13,707 nucleotides of DNA from Erythrobacter sp. (GCA_030731635.1 JANQTR010000098.1:4204-17910); one strand, 5' to 3'. Positions 1 through 8,117 are shown, numbered from the stretch's first letter. Notes: generated by a model from the letters alone, not told the origin. Numbers and translations: made by a program.

Positions 1-82
1 GGCTTGGTTTGTGGGCTAGGCGGTGTTCCTAGGCATCGTTGCGGCACCGCAAGGAGGTAAGCAATATCAATACCATAGCAAA

Positions 83-130
83 TTTTCCCGCACTTTCCCC
101 GAAATAGCCCTTCCCCAACCGCGCCTTCCC
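83..130. promoter_or_regulatory. Candidate MraZ operator: four TTCCC repeats
   Basis: TTCCC occurs at 85-89, 95-99, 111-115 and 126-130 (GGGAA on the minus strand), each extended by a further T, C or G. The start-to-start distances are 10, 16 and 15 bases, which are close to whole or half helical turns. MraZ proteins are known to bind short G-rich direct repeats in their own leader (TGGGN repeats about 10 bases apart in E. coli). The repeats here do not match that consensus exactly, but the position upstream of mraZ and the repetition fit such a site. The assignment is an inference. Confidence 0.35.
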
Positions 131-144
131 GGATAAGACCGGGG
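127..144. promoter_or_regulatory. Small dyad in the mraZ leader
   Basis: CCCGG (128-132) and CCGGG (139-143) are perfect inverted arms around the six-base loop ATAAGA, with a possible T-G pair added outside. There is no following T-run, so it is not an intrinsic terminator. The loop could contribute to a -10 element (GATAAG or TAAGAC), with the TTCCCC at 111-116 in the -35 position, but the match is poor. It may be an operator or a 5' UTR hairpin. Confidence 0.25.
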
Positions 145-280
145 CCTATCAGACATGTCCAATGGCATTGCGCCCGGTCGGTGGGGTCGGCGCGCTGGCA
201 GCGCTTGCGCGCGGCCAGAACGGGGAAGGCATGGCTGATGACTGGACGGACTTCATGGCGAGGTTTGCCAGTTTGGCGCT

Positions 281-287
281 AGAGGGG
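281..287 (+). promoter_or_regulatory. Ribosome binding site of mraZ
   Basis: AGAGGGG lies 11 bases before a GTG at 299. The reading frame of mraZ is open back to 242 but contains no ATG or other GTG/TTG between the upstream stop (239-241) and 299, so this site decides the GTG start. Confidence 0.6.
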
Positions 288-298
288 ATTGCAGGCAC

Positions 299-793
299 GT
301 GTCTGCTTTTGGAGGATATAACGGCCAAGCTTATTCGCCTTCTGGCGATAAGAGCCGCTTTGTCCTGCCGCCAGCGTTCCGCAAAGCTGTCAAGGAAAGC
401 TCGGGTGGCAGCCGCACCCTGTGCCTTGCCGCGCATGGCAAGTTCGATTGTCTGATCGGTTTCGGCACCTCGCGTATTGAACAGCTTCACGTTCTGCTCG
501 ACCGTGAGGAGAAGATCGCGGTCGACCGCAAAGACGAAAGCTTCGACCGTGACGTGCGGGCCGCGCAGCTGTTCGGCTATGAACAGCTCTCGTTCGATGA
601 CAGCGGGCGGTTCATCATGCCTGAACACCTGCGCGATCTGGGCAAGGTTGATGATGGCCTCTATTTCCACGGCGCGGGCGAATTCTTCTTCGTCTGGAAC
701 CCCGATGAACTCGCGCAGATGGGCCCGCAATGGAAAGGCGCGCAGGCTGCCTGCGCCAAAATGGTCGCCGCTGCCAAAAAGGGCACGGCATGA
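299..793 (+). CDS. mraZ: Transcriptional regulator MraZ
   Basis: MraZ is a ring-forming DNA-binding protein of the SpoVT/AbrB fold that represses its own dcw operon in E. coli; here it heads the cluster and is presumed to do the same. The 164-residue protein shows the two tandem AbrB-like halves of the family. The first carries GDKSRFVLP at about residues 16-24 (the family usually has D-x-K-G-R; here the residue after K is S). The second carries DDSGRFIMP at 100-108 followed by a helix beginning EHLRDLG. An Ala/Lys-rich tail closes the protein. The start is GTG, chosen because it is the first start codon in the open frame and has AGAGGGG 11 bases upstream. The stop overlaps the rsmH start by four bases (ATGA). 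Family assignment is firm; the regulatory role is by homology. Confidence 0.93.
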   Translation: MSAFGGYNGQAYSPSGDKSRFVLPPAFRKAVKESSGGSRTLCLAAHGKFDCLIGFGTSRIEQLHVLLDREEKIAVDRKDESFDRDVRAAQLFGYEQLSFDDSGRFIMPEHLRDLGKVDDGLYFHGAGEFFFVWNPDELAQMGPQWKGAQAACAKMVAAAKKGTA

Positions 794-1734
794 TGACCGA
801 TGCGCCCCATATTCCGGTGCTGCTGGATGAAGTGATCGCGGCGATTGGCCCGCGTCCCGGCATGACCATCGTCGATGCCACCTTTGGCGCGGGCGGATAT
901 TCGGCTGCGCTGCTGGATGCCGGCGCGCGGGTCTTTGCCTTTGACCGTGATCCTGACGCGATCCGTGAAGGCGCAGCGATGGTGGCACATTACAACGGGC
1001 TGCTTTCGCTTCACCCGCACCGTTTTTCGGCGATGCGGCACGAACTTGCCCGGCTGGGCGTGGCGCAGGTTGATGCGGTGGTAATGGATATCGGCGTCTC
1101 CTCGATGCAGCTTGATCAGGGCGACCGGGGCTTTGCCTTCATGCATGATGGCCCGCTCGATATGCGGATGAGCCAGGACGGCGAAAGCGCTGCTGATTTC
1201 CTCAACACCGCAGACGAGGAAGCCATCGCTAACGTGCTTTATCGCTATGGTGAGGAACGCCAGTCGCGCCGGGTTGCCCGCGCCATCGTCGCTGCGCGCC
1301 CGCTGGTGACCACGGGCGAACTCGCCCGCGTGGTGCGCCGCGCGCTGGGCCACAAACCGCACGATAAGAAAGACCCTGCGACCCGCACGTTTCAGGCGGT
1401 GCGCATTCATGTGAACGACGAACTCGGCGAACTCGAAGCCGGGCTTGCCGCGGCAGAGGCGCTGCTGGGCGAAGGCGGCGTGCTTGCGGTGGTCAGCTTC
1501 CACAGTCTTGAAGACCGGATCGTGAAGCAATTCCTGCGCGCTGCCAGCGGTGCAGGCCGCGCCGTGTCCCGCCATTTGCCCGGCGATATTCCCGGCCCGC
1601 CGCCAACCTTCGCCTGTCTGTCCAAGGGCATCCGCCCAACCGAAGGCGAAATCGCGCGCAATCCGCGCGCGCGTTCATCCACCCTGCGCCATGCGATCCG
1701 CACCGGCGCCGCGACAAGGAGCTTGGCCGCATGA
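790..1734 (+). CDS. rsmH: 16S rRNA m4C1402 methyltransferase RsmH (MraW)
   Basis: RsmH uses S-adenosylmethionine to methylate N4 of cytidine 1402 of 16S rRNA in the small subunit's decoding centre. The 314-residue product has the family landmarks in order: HIPVLLDEV near the N-terminus, the SAM-binding loop [10 protein letters not shown] (29-38), FDRDPDA (about 51-57), DIGVSS (100-105) followed by the QLD-GDRGFAF region, [19 protein letters not shown] in the helical part, and [11 protein letters not shown] (236-246). The length is typical. I chose ATG 790 because it overlaps the mraZ stop (ATGA) and has AAAGGG at 778-783 in front; the frame is open further upstream (ATG at 730), but that would extend into mraZ and add residues the family lacks. 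ATG 793 immediately follows and is an alternative. Confidence 0.96.
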   Translation: MMTDAPHIPVLLDEVIAAIGPRPGMTIVDATFGAGGYSAALLDAGARVFAFDRDPDAIREGAAMVAHYNGLLSLHPHRFSAMRHELARLGVAQVDAVVMDIGVSSMQLDQGDRGFAFMHDGPLDMRMSQDGESAADFLNTADEEAIANVLYRYGEERQSRRVARAIVAARPLVTTGELARVVRRALGHKPHDKKDPATRTFQAVRIHVNDELGELEAGLAAAEALLGEGGVLAVVSFHSLEDRIVKQFLRAASGAGRAVSRHLPGDIPGPPPTFACLSKGIRPTEGEIARNPRARSSTLRHAIRTGAATRSLAA

Positions 1735-2291
1735 TCAGCAGCAACCGTGCCCGTTCGCTGGGGTGGATGGCCGTGCTGGCGATCTGCTTTGCGCTGGTCG
1801 TCATCCTCAGCTTCAAGGTTCATGCGGTCAAAAGCGAAGTGTTGCTGGCCGAACGGCAGGTGATCGCGCTTCAGCGTGAGACCTTGCTGCTCGAAACCGA
1901 ATTTGAAACTCGCGCCAGCCAACGCCAGCTATCGGTCTGGAACAATGTCGAATTCGGTTATTCAGCGCCGCGCGCCGGGCAATTTCTTGACGGCGAACGT
2001 CAGCTTGCCAGCCTTGGCCAGCGGCCACTTCCGGGTGCGCCTGCGCCGATCCTGTTGGCGCGCGCCGATAACGCCGACGGGGCAGGCGCGGCGGCGGCGC
2101 CAATGCGCTCGCCCGTGTCGGGTGCCACGGTGACGCTCGCTTCGGCCGCGACCGAAAAAGACGCTGGCGAGGTGTTCGGCGATGCGTTTGGTGATTTCCT
2201 GATCGAAGCCTCGCCAATCCGCCCGGCGCAGGCACATGCTGCAAATAGCACAGCTGCCAAGGGCGCCGTCGCCAAAGGAATGGCAGAATGA
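1731..2291 (+). CDS. ftsL: FtsL-like divisome protein with long Ala-rich tail
   Basis: This is a small bitopic membrane protein in the ftsL position, between rsmH and ftsI. A short basic cytoplasmic N-terminus is followed by one transmembrane segment (about residues 10-28) and a heptad-like, Leu/Glu-rich stretch (about 30-65), the usual FtsL layout for pairing with FtsB and activating FtsW-FtsI in the periplasm. A segment with [12 protein letters not shown] (about 84-95) resembles the end of the FtsL domain where other proteins have an LG-containing turn. Beyond about residue 100 there is an Ala/Pro-rich, probably disordered tail to residue 186; many FtsL proteins stop near 90-130. AAGGAG at 1716-1721 supports the ATG, which overlaps the rsmH stop. 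FtsL sequences diverge strongly, so the name rests on topology and position more than on residues. Confidence 0.75.
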   Translation: MISSNRARSLGWMAVLAICFALVVILSFKVHAVKSEVLLAERQVIALQRETLLLETEFETRASQRQLSVWNNVEFGYSAPRAGQFLDGERQLASLGQRPLPGAPAPILLARADNADGAGAAAAPMRSPVSGATVTLASAATEKDAGEVFGDAFGDFLIEASPIRPAQAHAANSTAAKGAVAKGMAE

Positions 2292-4027
2292 TCGGCATGG
2301 CTGTCAACGCGGCAGTCCCCACGCTTCCCGCTGCCAGCCTTCCCGCCGGACGCGGGCATCATGTCAATCTGCGCAGCCAATTGCTGTGGACCGCGCAGTT
2401 CAGGGTGCTGTGGATCTTTATCGGATTCGGGCTGATCACGCTGATCGCGCTGGTGCGGATCGCTTCGCTTGGCCTGGGCGGCAATGCGCCGCGGCAGACC
2501 AGCGTGCAGGACGCGCTATTGCCCCCGCGCGGCGAGATTACCGACCGCCGCGGCACGCCGCTGGCGCGCGCGTTTCCGGCCTATGCCTTGTGGTTTGATC
2601 CCAAGGCGATGGGCGATGATGGCGCGCCGCTGGTGCATGGCCCGAGCGATGTCGCGCGCCGGTTGAAGGCAATTTTTCCTGACATCAACGAAACCCGCAT
2701 GGCCGAACGTTTGGCATCGGGCCGCGCCGGGTATCTGCGCCGCCGCCTGCTGCCCGAAGAAGCCAACCGGGTGTTTGCGCTGGGCGAGATCGCGCTTGAA
2801 ATCCCGCGTGAGACCGATCGCTATTATCCGCAAGGCACGCTGGCGGCGCATGTGCTGGGCTATGTGGTTGAAGAGAGGGGCGGCCAGACCGGGATGGAGC
2901 AGGTGCTGGATCAGCGGTTGAGCGATCCCGATCTGCGCGCCGATCCGGTGGCGCTGTCGATTGATGTGCGGGTGCAGGGCGCGTTGGAGGATGAATTGCG
3001 GCGCGGGATGCTGGCGACCAATGCGATTGGCGCGGCAGGCATCGTGCTTGATGCAGAGACGGGCGAAGTCATGGCGATGGCGAGCCTGCCCGAATTCGAT
3101 CCCAACACCGCCGGGGCCAGCGGGGCGAAAAACGTCTTTAACCGCGCCACCAACGCGGTGTACGAGCTTGGCTCCACCTTCAAGCCGATCAGCATCGCCG
3201 CCGCGATTGATGCTGGCGTCGTGCGCGATTTCGGGCGGGCGTGGAATGCCGCGCCGGTGCAGCAATCGGGCCGCACGATCCGCGATCAGCACTCCAAGGG
3301 CGCGACGCTTAATGTGCCGCAGGCGTTGGTCTATTCCTCGAACACCGTAACCGCGCGCGTGGCGGACGAGCTCGGCCCGGAACGGCTGCGCCGTACCATG
3401 ATCGATCTGGGGATGGACCGCCGCCCCTTCATCGAACTGCCCGCACGGGGCATGCCGCTGTGGCCGAAAGGCAAGTGGAGCCGTATCACCAACATGACCG
3501 TCAGCTATGGCCACGGTTTCAACGTGACCCCGCTGCACCTCGCCAGCGCCTATGCCGCACTGGTCAATGGCGGGATCTGGCGCCCGGCGACGCTGATGAA
3601 GCTTGATCCCACCGACGTGCCGCGCGGGCGCCGGGTGTTCAAGGAATCAACCTCGTCGCGGATGCGCCAGATGCTGCGGATGATCTCGCTTTATGGCACT
3701 GGCAAAAGCGCCGATGCGCCCGGTTACCGGGTGGGCGGCAAGACCGGATCGGCTGACAAGAACGAGAATGGCAGGTACAAGACCAACACCATCGTCTCCT
3801 CATTCGCCGCCGCTTTTCCGATGGATGCACCACGTTATGTGGTGGTGGTGGTGATCGATGAGCCCAAGGGCACCGTGGCCAGCAGTTTCCAGCGCACCGC
3901 CGCCTTCACCTCCGCCCCGGTGGTGGGCAAGCTGGTGCCGCGCATTGGCCCGATGCTGGGCGTGCAGCCGGATGAAAGCCGCGATGTCGATATTTCAGAC
4001 CTGCGTTATCTGGTGGACAAACACTGA
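2288..4027 (+). CDS. ftsI: Septal peptidoglycan transpeptidase FtsI (PBP3, class B PBP)
   Basis: FtsI cross-links septal peptidoglycan in the periplasm and is a beta-lactam target. The 579-residue protein has a cytoplasmic tail of about 39 residues, one transmembrane anchor (about 40-56), and the class B PBP dimerisation/pedestal domain, which begins with RGEITDRRG (81-89). The transpeptidase domain has all three catalytic motifs: S-T-F-K with the nucleophile Ser296 and Lys299, S-S-N at 350-352, and K-T-G at 485-487. The length fits the family. AAAGGA at 2274-2279 precedes the ATG, which overlaps the ftsL stop (ATGA); an in-frame ATG at 2297 is a possible alternative. It works with FtsW, encoded later in the same operon. 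Confidence 0.96.
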   Translation: MIGMAVNAAVPTLPAASLPAGRGHHVNLRSQLLWTAQFRVLWIFIGFGLITLIALVRIASLGLGGNAPRQTSVQDALLPPRGEITDRRGTPLARAFPAYALWFDPKAMGDDGAPLVHGPSDVARRLKAIFPDINETRMAERLASGRAGYLRRRLLPEEANRVFALGEIALEIPRETDRYYPQGTLAAHVLGYVVEERGGQTGMEQVLDQRLSDPDLRADPVALSIDVRVQGALEDELRRGMLATNAIGAAGIVLDAETGEVMAMASLPEFDPNTAGASGAKNVFNRATNAVYELGSTFKPISIAAAIDAGVVRDFGRAWNAAPVQQSGRTIRDQHSKGATLNVPQALVYSSNTVTARVADELGPERLRRTMIDLGMDRRPFIELPARGMPLWPKGKWSRITNMTVSYGHGFNVTPLHLASAYAALVNGGIWRPATLMKLDPTDVPRGRRVFKESTSSRMRQMLRMISLYGTGKSADAPGYRVGGKTGSADKNENGRYKTNTIVSSFAAAFPMDAPRYVVVVVIDEPKGTVASSFQRTAAFTSAPVVGKLVPRIGPMLGVQPDESRDVDISDLRYLVDKH

Positions 4028-5523
4028 TGCGCCTTGCCGCCTTGCTGGCGCGCGCCGGGCTTGACCTCGACAGCGCAGGCGATGTGCCGAACGATTTGGC
4101 CGTGACCGGCTTTGCGATCGATCACCGCAAGGTTGCCCCGGGTACGGTATTCGGCGCGTTTCAGGGCGCGGCTGTCAATGGCGAGGACTTTATCGCGGCT
4201 GCGATTGATGCAGGCGCTGCGGCCATCGTCGCCCGGCCAGAGGCCAAGGTGCCCGGCGCGCTTCACATCGCCGATGCCCAGCCGCGCCGGGCTTTTGCAA
4301 GGCTGGCAGCAGGGTTCTTCGCCCCTGTGCCCGAAACCATCGTCGCGGTGACCGGCACCAACGGCAAGACATCCTGCGTAGAGATGACGCGCCAGATCTG
4401 GCGCATGGCGGGCGAACGCGCGGCGAGCATCGGGACGCTGGGCGTCACCACCCCGGATGGCAGCGTATCGACCGGGCTCACAACGCCCGACATCGTCACC
4501 TTCCTTGCCAATATGAGCGGGCTGGCGCGCGAAGGTGTAACCCATGTGGCGTTTGAGGCATCGAGCCACGGGCTTTCGCAATTCCGCAACGAAGGGCTGG
4601 TGCTTTCTGCATCCGCCTTCACCAATTTCAGCCGCGATCATCTGGATTATCACGGCACGATGGAAGCCTATTTCGCCGCCAAGATGCGATTGTTCACCGA
4701 AGTTGCTGCGCCCGGCAGCCCGGCGGTGATCCATGATGCGGGCGACGGTTCGGAATGGACCGCGCGCGCGATTGCTACCGCAACGGCCCGCGGGCTGGAT
4801 GTGCGCAGCGTGGGCGAGGGCGGCCAGTTCCTGCGTCTCGCCATGCGCGAACCCACGCAGCTTGGCCAGATGCTGACGATTGAATATGCGGGCGAAACCC
4901 GCAAGGTGAACCTGCCGCTGATCGGCGCTTATCAGGCTGCCAACGCTTTGGTATCGGCCGGGCTGGCGCTGGCGACCGGGGTTGGCGCAAGCGCCGTGTT
5001 CGATGCGCTGACCCGGCTGCAACCGGTGCGCGGGCGGCTGGAACGCGCCGCGCTGAATGCAGCGGGCGCGCCAGCCTATGTCGATTATGCCCACACCCCA
5101 GACGCGCTGGAAGCGGCCATTGCTGCGCTGCGACCGCATGTCGCGCCGGGCGGCCGCCTGATCGCGGTGTTTGGCGCGGGCGGGGATCGTGACATCGGCA
5201 AACGGCCCGAAATGGGCGCAGTGGCTGCGCGCTCCGCTGACATCGCCATCGTAACGGATGACAACCCGCGCAGTGAAGATCCCGCCGCGATCCGCGCTGC
5301 AATCATGGCGGGCGCGACTGGCGGCTTACGCGAAATCGGTGATCGCCGCGCCGCCATTGCTGCCGCAATTGGGGAAGCGGGCGCGGCTGATATTGTGCTG
5401 ATCGCCGGCAAGGGCCACGAACAGGGCCAGATTTTCGGTTCAGGAGAAACTATGCGGGTCGAAGCCTTCGATGATGTTGAAGTGGCGCGCGAATGTGCCG
5501 GCGCGCGGGGCATGGCGCAATGA
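4027..5523 (+). CDS. murE: UDP-MurNAc-L-Ala-D-Glu:meso-diaminopimelate ligase MurE
   Basis: MurE is the cytoplasmic ATP-dependent ligase that adds the third stem-peptide residue. The 498-residue protein shows an N-terminal UDP-substrate domain, then the Mur ligase P-loop TGTNGKTS (109-116), a central domain with the Lys expected to be carbamylated (Lys219 in AAKMRLF), and a C-terminal domain with DNPR at 412-415. DNPR is the established specificity signature for meso-diaminopimelate as opposed to L-lysine. The ATG shares one base with the ftsI stop (TGATG), with GGTGGA at 4012-4017 upstream. All expected catalytic landmarks are present. Confidence 0.96.
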   Translation: MRLAALLARAGLDLDSAGDVPNDLAVTGFAIDHRKVAPGTVFGAFQGAAVNGEDFIAAAIDAGAAAIVARPEAKVPGALHIADAQPRRAFARLAAGFFAPVPETIVAVTGTNGKTSCVEMTRQIWRMAGERAASIGTLGVTTPDGSVSTGLTTPDIVTFLANMSGLAREGVTHVAFEASSHGLSQFRNEGLVLSASAFTNFSRDHLDYHGTMEAYFAAKMRLFTEVAAPGSPAVIHDAGDGSEWTARAIATATARGLDVRSVGEGGQFLRLAMREPTQLGQMLTIEYAGETRKVNLPLIGAYQAANALVSAGLALATGVGASAVFDALTRLQPVRGRLERAALNAAGAPAYVDYAHTPDALEAAIAALRPHVAPGGRLIAVFGAGGDRDIGKRPEMGAVAARSADIAIVTDDNPRSEDPAAIRAAIMAGATGGLREIGDRRAAIAAAIGEAGAADIVLIAGKGHEQGQIFGSGETMRVEAFDDVEVARECAGARGMAQ

Positions 5524-6995
5524 ACGCGCCGCTGGCTCATCCGCTTTTGCGCCACTGGCCGATCACCGCCCGCGATGCGCTGCCGCAGGCGTTGTGGAGC
5601 GCGGCTGCCATCGCAGCAGCCACTGGCGGAACCGCCAGCCATGATTTTCAGGCTGCAGGCGTTGAAATGGATTCGCGCGATGTGAAGCCGGGCGATCTGT
5701 TCGTCGCGCTCAAGGGTGAGGCGATGGATGGCCACCGCTTCATCGCCAAGGCATTCGAACAAGGCGCCGTGGCCGCCATCGTTGATCGTCCTGTGGATTT
5801 CCCGCACGTACTGGTGGCTGATACCACGCAGGCGCTGCACGCGCTTGCCCACGCAGCGCGCGACCGCGCGGTGGATGCGGTGCGCATCGCGGTGACCGGA
5901 TCGGTCGGCAAGACCGGCGTCAAGGAAGCGATCTTCGCTTGTCTTGACCGGGCAAGCCGCGGCGCGGCGCATCGTTCTGTGCGCAGCTACAACAACCATG
6001 TCGGCGTGCCACTCAGCCTGGCGCGCTTGCCCGCACGGGCGAAGTTCGGCGTGTTCGAAATGGGCATGAACCACGCTGGCGAAATCGCCCCGCTGGCTGA
6101 CCATGTGCGTCCGCACGTCGCACTGATCACCACCATTGCGCCCGCGCATATCGAAAACCTCGGCAGTCTTGAGGCGATCGCGGACGAAAAGGCGCAGATT
6201 TTCACCGGGCTCGTCCCCGGCGGTACGGCGATCATCCCTGCCGATGCCGATCATGCCGACCGGCTGGTTGCACAGGCGCGGGCCTGCGGGGCCAAGGTCA
6301 TCACCTTCGGGCGCGCGGCAGGGGCCGATGTGCGGTTGCTCGATGCGATCCCGGCAGCGGGCGGCGGGGCGCTGATCACAGCGGATCTTGGCGATATCCG
6401 GGTGTGCTACACCATTGCGGAACCGGGCGATCACTGGATTACCAATTCGTTGGGCGTTATCGCCGCCGTGCGCGCAGCAGACGGTGACCTGGCGAGCGCC
6501 GGTCTGGCGCTGGCCGAACTGGGCGGGCTGAAAGGCCGCGGCGCCCGCCACACGCTTAACCTGGCGGACGGCGGGCAGGCGCTGCTGATCGATGAAAGCT
6601 ACAACGCCAATCCGGCATCGATGCGCGCGACGCTGAAAGCCCTTGCAGCAACACCCGCTACGCGCCGGCTTGCGGTGCTGGGCAGCATGAAGGAACTGGG
6701 CGATTTTGCCGAAGCCTTTCACCGCCAACTGACCGACCCTTTGGCCGAGGCTGGGGTGGCCCATGCCATTCTGGTGGGCGCCGAGATGGGCGCCCTGGCC
6801 GACGAACTGGGGAAAGCCTCCGCCAACCCGCTTGGCAAGGGCGTCACCTTCACGCATTGCGAAACCCCTGATCAAGCTATCGCGGCGCTTGGGCGATTTG
6901 GCCTGACCCAGGGTGACGCGGTGCTGGTGAAGGGGTCCAACTCGGTCGGGTTGGGCCGGCTGGTGACACATTTTACCGAACACGCCCGCACCTGA
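5520..6995 (+). CDS. murF: UDP-MurNAc-tripeptide:D-Ala-D-Ala ligase MurF
   Basis: MurF adds D-alanyl-D-alanine to the UDP-MurNAc tripeptide in the cytoplasm, completing the pentapeptide. The 491-residue product has the P-loop TGSVGKTG (126-133), the YNNHVGVPLS motif, FEMGMNHAGEI, APAHIENLGS, a Lys expected to be carbamylated (Lys224 in ADEKAQIF), and the SYNANPASM motif of the C-terminal half. The last P-loop position is Gly where many MurF proteins have Thr; I believe this occurs in other alphaproteobacteria. I chose ATG 5520 because it overlaps the murE stop (ATGA); an in-frame ATG at 5493 would extend into murE. The upstream Shine-Dalgarno is weak (GGGG), so translation probably depends on coupling to murE. 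Confidence 0.95.
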   Translation: MNAPLAHPLLRHWPITARDALPQALWSAAAIAAATGGTASHDFQAAGVEMDSRDVKPGDLFVALKGEAMDGHRFIAKAFEQGAVAAIVDRPVDFPHVLVADTTQALHALAHAARDRAVDAVRIAVTGSVGKTGVKEAIFACLDRASRGAAHRSVRSYNNHVGVPLSLARLPARAKFGVFEMGMNHAGEIAPLADHVRPHVALITTIAPAHIENLGSLEAIADEKAQIFTGLVPGGTAIIPADADHADRLVAQARACGAKVITFGRAAGADVRLLDAIPAAGGGALITADLGDIRVCYTIAEPGDHWITNSLGVIAAVRAADGDLASAGLALAELGGLKGRGARHTLNLADGGQALLIDESYNANPASMRATLKALAATPATRRLAVLGSMKELGDFAEAFHRQLTDPLAEAGVAHAILVGAEMGALADELGKASANPLGKGVTFTHCETPDQAIAALGRFGLTQGDAVLVKGSNSVGLGRLVTHFTEHART

Positions 6996-7046
6996 TCCGC
7001 AGCGGGAGTTGTAAGGCCGGGCCAAAGGGCGCCAAAGGACAACGGA
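6996..7046 (+). other. murF-mraY intercistronic gap with ribosome binding site
   Basis: This is the only gap longer than ten bases inside the operon. It contains AAAGGA at 7034-7039, seven bases before the mraY ATG, and short GC-rich self-complementary bits (such as GGCC-GGGCC), but no T-run and no promoter I could support. mraY is thus translated from its own site and does not depend on stop-start overlap. Confidence 0.6.
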
Positions 7047-8117
7047 ATGCTGTATCTGCTTGCCGAATGGCTTGGCTTCGAAGGCATCTTCAATCTGGTG
7101 CGCTACCAGAGCTTCCGCGCTGGGGCGACGCTGATGACGGCGCTGGTGATCGGCATGATCATCGGCCCGCGGTTCATCAACCTGCTGCGCGTGCGGCAGG
7201 GCAAAGGCCAGCCGATCCGCGAAGATGGACCGCAGACCCACTTTGCCAAGCGCGGCACGCCGACAATGGGCGGGCTGATGATCCTGACCGCGCTGACGCT
7301 GTCATTGCTGCTGTGGATGGATTTGAGCAGCCCATTTGTCTGGGCCTGTCTGGCGGTCACCATCGGTTTTGGTTTCATCGGGTTCCTTGATGATTACGAC
7401 AAGGTGACCAAAAACAGCCATGCCGGGGTGTCGGCGCGCGTTCGGCTGCTGCTTGAATTTGTGGTTGCAGGGATCGCCGCATGGCTGATCGTCAGCCAGA
7501 TCAACACTAACCTGTATCTGCCGTTCCTGACGGGGGTCAGTATTCCGCTTGGCCCGGCCTATTACGTGTTTGCGGCCTTCGTGATCGTGGGTGCGGGCAA
7601 TGCGGTGAACCTGACCGATGGGCTGGACGGTTTGGCGATCATGCCGGTGATCATTGCCAGCGGCACCTTTGCGATCATCGCCTATCTGGTCGGGCGCGCG
7701 GATTTCAGCGTTTATCTGGGCATTCCCTATGTGCCGGGCGCGGGTGAGCTGGCGATTTTCTGCGCGGCAATCATGGGCGCGGGGCTGGCGTTCCTGTGGT
7801 TCAACGCGCCGCCTGCTGCCGTGTTCATGGGCGATACCGGGTCGCTGGCTCTGGGCGGCGCATTGGGCGCGATTGCAGTCGCCAGCCACCACGAGGTTGT
7901 GCTGGCCATCGTCGGCGGGCTGTTCGTGCTTGAAGCGGTGTCGGTGATTGTGCAGGTGTTCTGGTTCAAGCGTACCGGCAAGCGGGTGTTCCGCATGGCC
8001 CCGATCCACCACCATTTCGAACAATTGGGCTGGAGCGAAAGCAAGGTCGTGATCCGGTTCTGGATCATCGCCATCGTGCTTGCTATGATCGGCCTCTCGA
8101 CGCTGAAGCTGAGGTAG
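7047..8117 (+). CDS. mraY: Phospho-N-acetylmuramoyl-pentapeptide transferase MraY
   Basis: MraY is a polytopic inner-membrane enzyme that transfers phospho-MurNAc-pentapeptide from UDP to undecaprenyl phosphate, giving lipid I. The 356-residue protein has about ten hydrophobic segments and the family motifs on the cytoplasmic side: FLDDYDK with Asp115-Asp116, [10 protein letters not shown] with N188, D191 and D194, FMGDTGS with Asp263, and IHHHFE with His321-323. The N-terminal [10 protein letters not shown] and the [12 protein letters not shown] loop are also typical. The positions nearly equal those of E. coli MraY. Start ATG 7047 is supported by AAAGGA at 7034-7039. Confidence 0.97.
   Translation: MLYLLAEWLGFEGIFNLVRYQSFRAGATLMTALVIGMIIGPRFINLLRVRQGKGQPIREDGPQTHFAKRGTPTMGGLMILTALTLSLLLWMDLSSPFVWACLAVTIGFGFIGFLDDYDKVTKNSHAGVSARVRLLLEFVVAGIAAWLIVSQINTNLYLPFLTGVSIPLGPAYYVFAAFVIVGAGNAVNLTDGLDGLAIMPVIIASGTFAIIAYLVGRADFSVYLGIPYVPGAGELAIFCAAIMGAGLAFLWFNAPPAAVFMGDTGSLALGGALGAIAVASHHEVVLAIVGGLFVLEAVSVIVQVFWFKRTGKRVFRMAPIHHHFEQLGWSESKVVIRFWIIAIVLAMIGLSTLKLR

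Larger units (their letters stand above)
1..298 (+). other. Non-coding leader of the dcw operon
   Basis: No convincing gene lies here. From left to right it holds: two CTAGGC copies (16-21 and 29-34); a short dyad TTGCGG-CA-CCGCAA (39-52) running into a perfect Shine-Dalgarno sequence AAGGAGGT (51-58) with no start codon at a usable distance; the most AT-rich stretch I see in the window (about 62-86), which is the most promoter-like region although I cannot pick a convincing -35/-10 pair; four TTCCC repeats (85-130); a small hairpin (127-144); and a GC-rich stretch leading to the mraZ ribosome binding site. The end of an upstream gene or RNA could lie in the first 60 bases, but I cannot identify one. 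Confidence 0.6.

Noticed and set aside
1..60. Possible 3' end of RNase P RNA or another stable RNA at the left edge
   Set aside because: Only the GGCTT start and CTAG enrichment hint at it; no conserved core element is visible in the bases given, so I did not call an RNA gene.
190..218. Competing GC-rich hairpins (GCGCGC arms at 190-195 and 207-212; CTGGC/GCCAG at 195-199 and 214-218)
   Set aside because: Short arms made of simple GC repeats occur by chance in DNA of this composition, and no T-run follows.
162..455. A plus-strand frame starting in the leader (ATG 162 or 231) and running into mraZ in another frame
   Set aside because: The GGGGAAGG before ATG 231 is only one base away, too close for a normal ribosome binding site, and the frame becomes a shadow of mraZ. 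A short leader peptide cannot be ruled out.
149..988. A minus-strand open frame of 279 codons covering the leader, mraZ and the start of rsmH
   Set aside because: It is Arg/Pro/His-rich, matches nothing I recognise, and is antisense to two well-supported genes.
5085..7241. A 718-codon open frame on the minus strand across murE, murF and mraY
   Set aside because: It lies opposite three genes with intact catalytic motifs, reads as Arg/His/Ala-rich sequence without a recognisable domain, and such antisense frames are common in GC-rich coding DNA.
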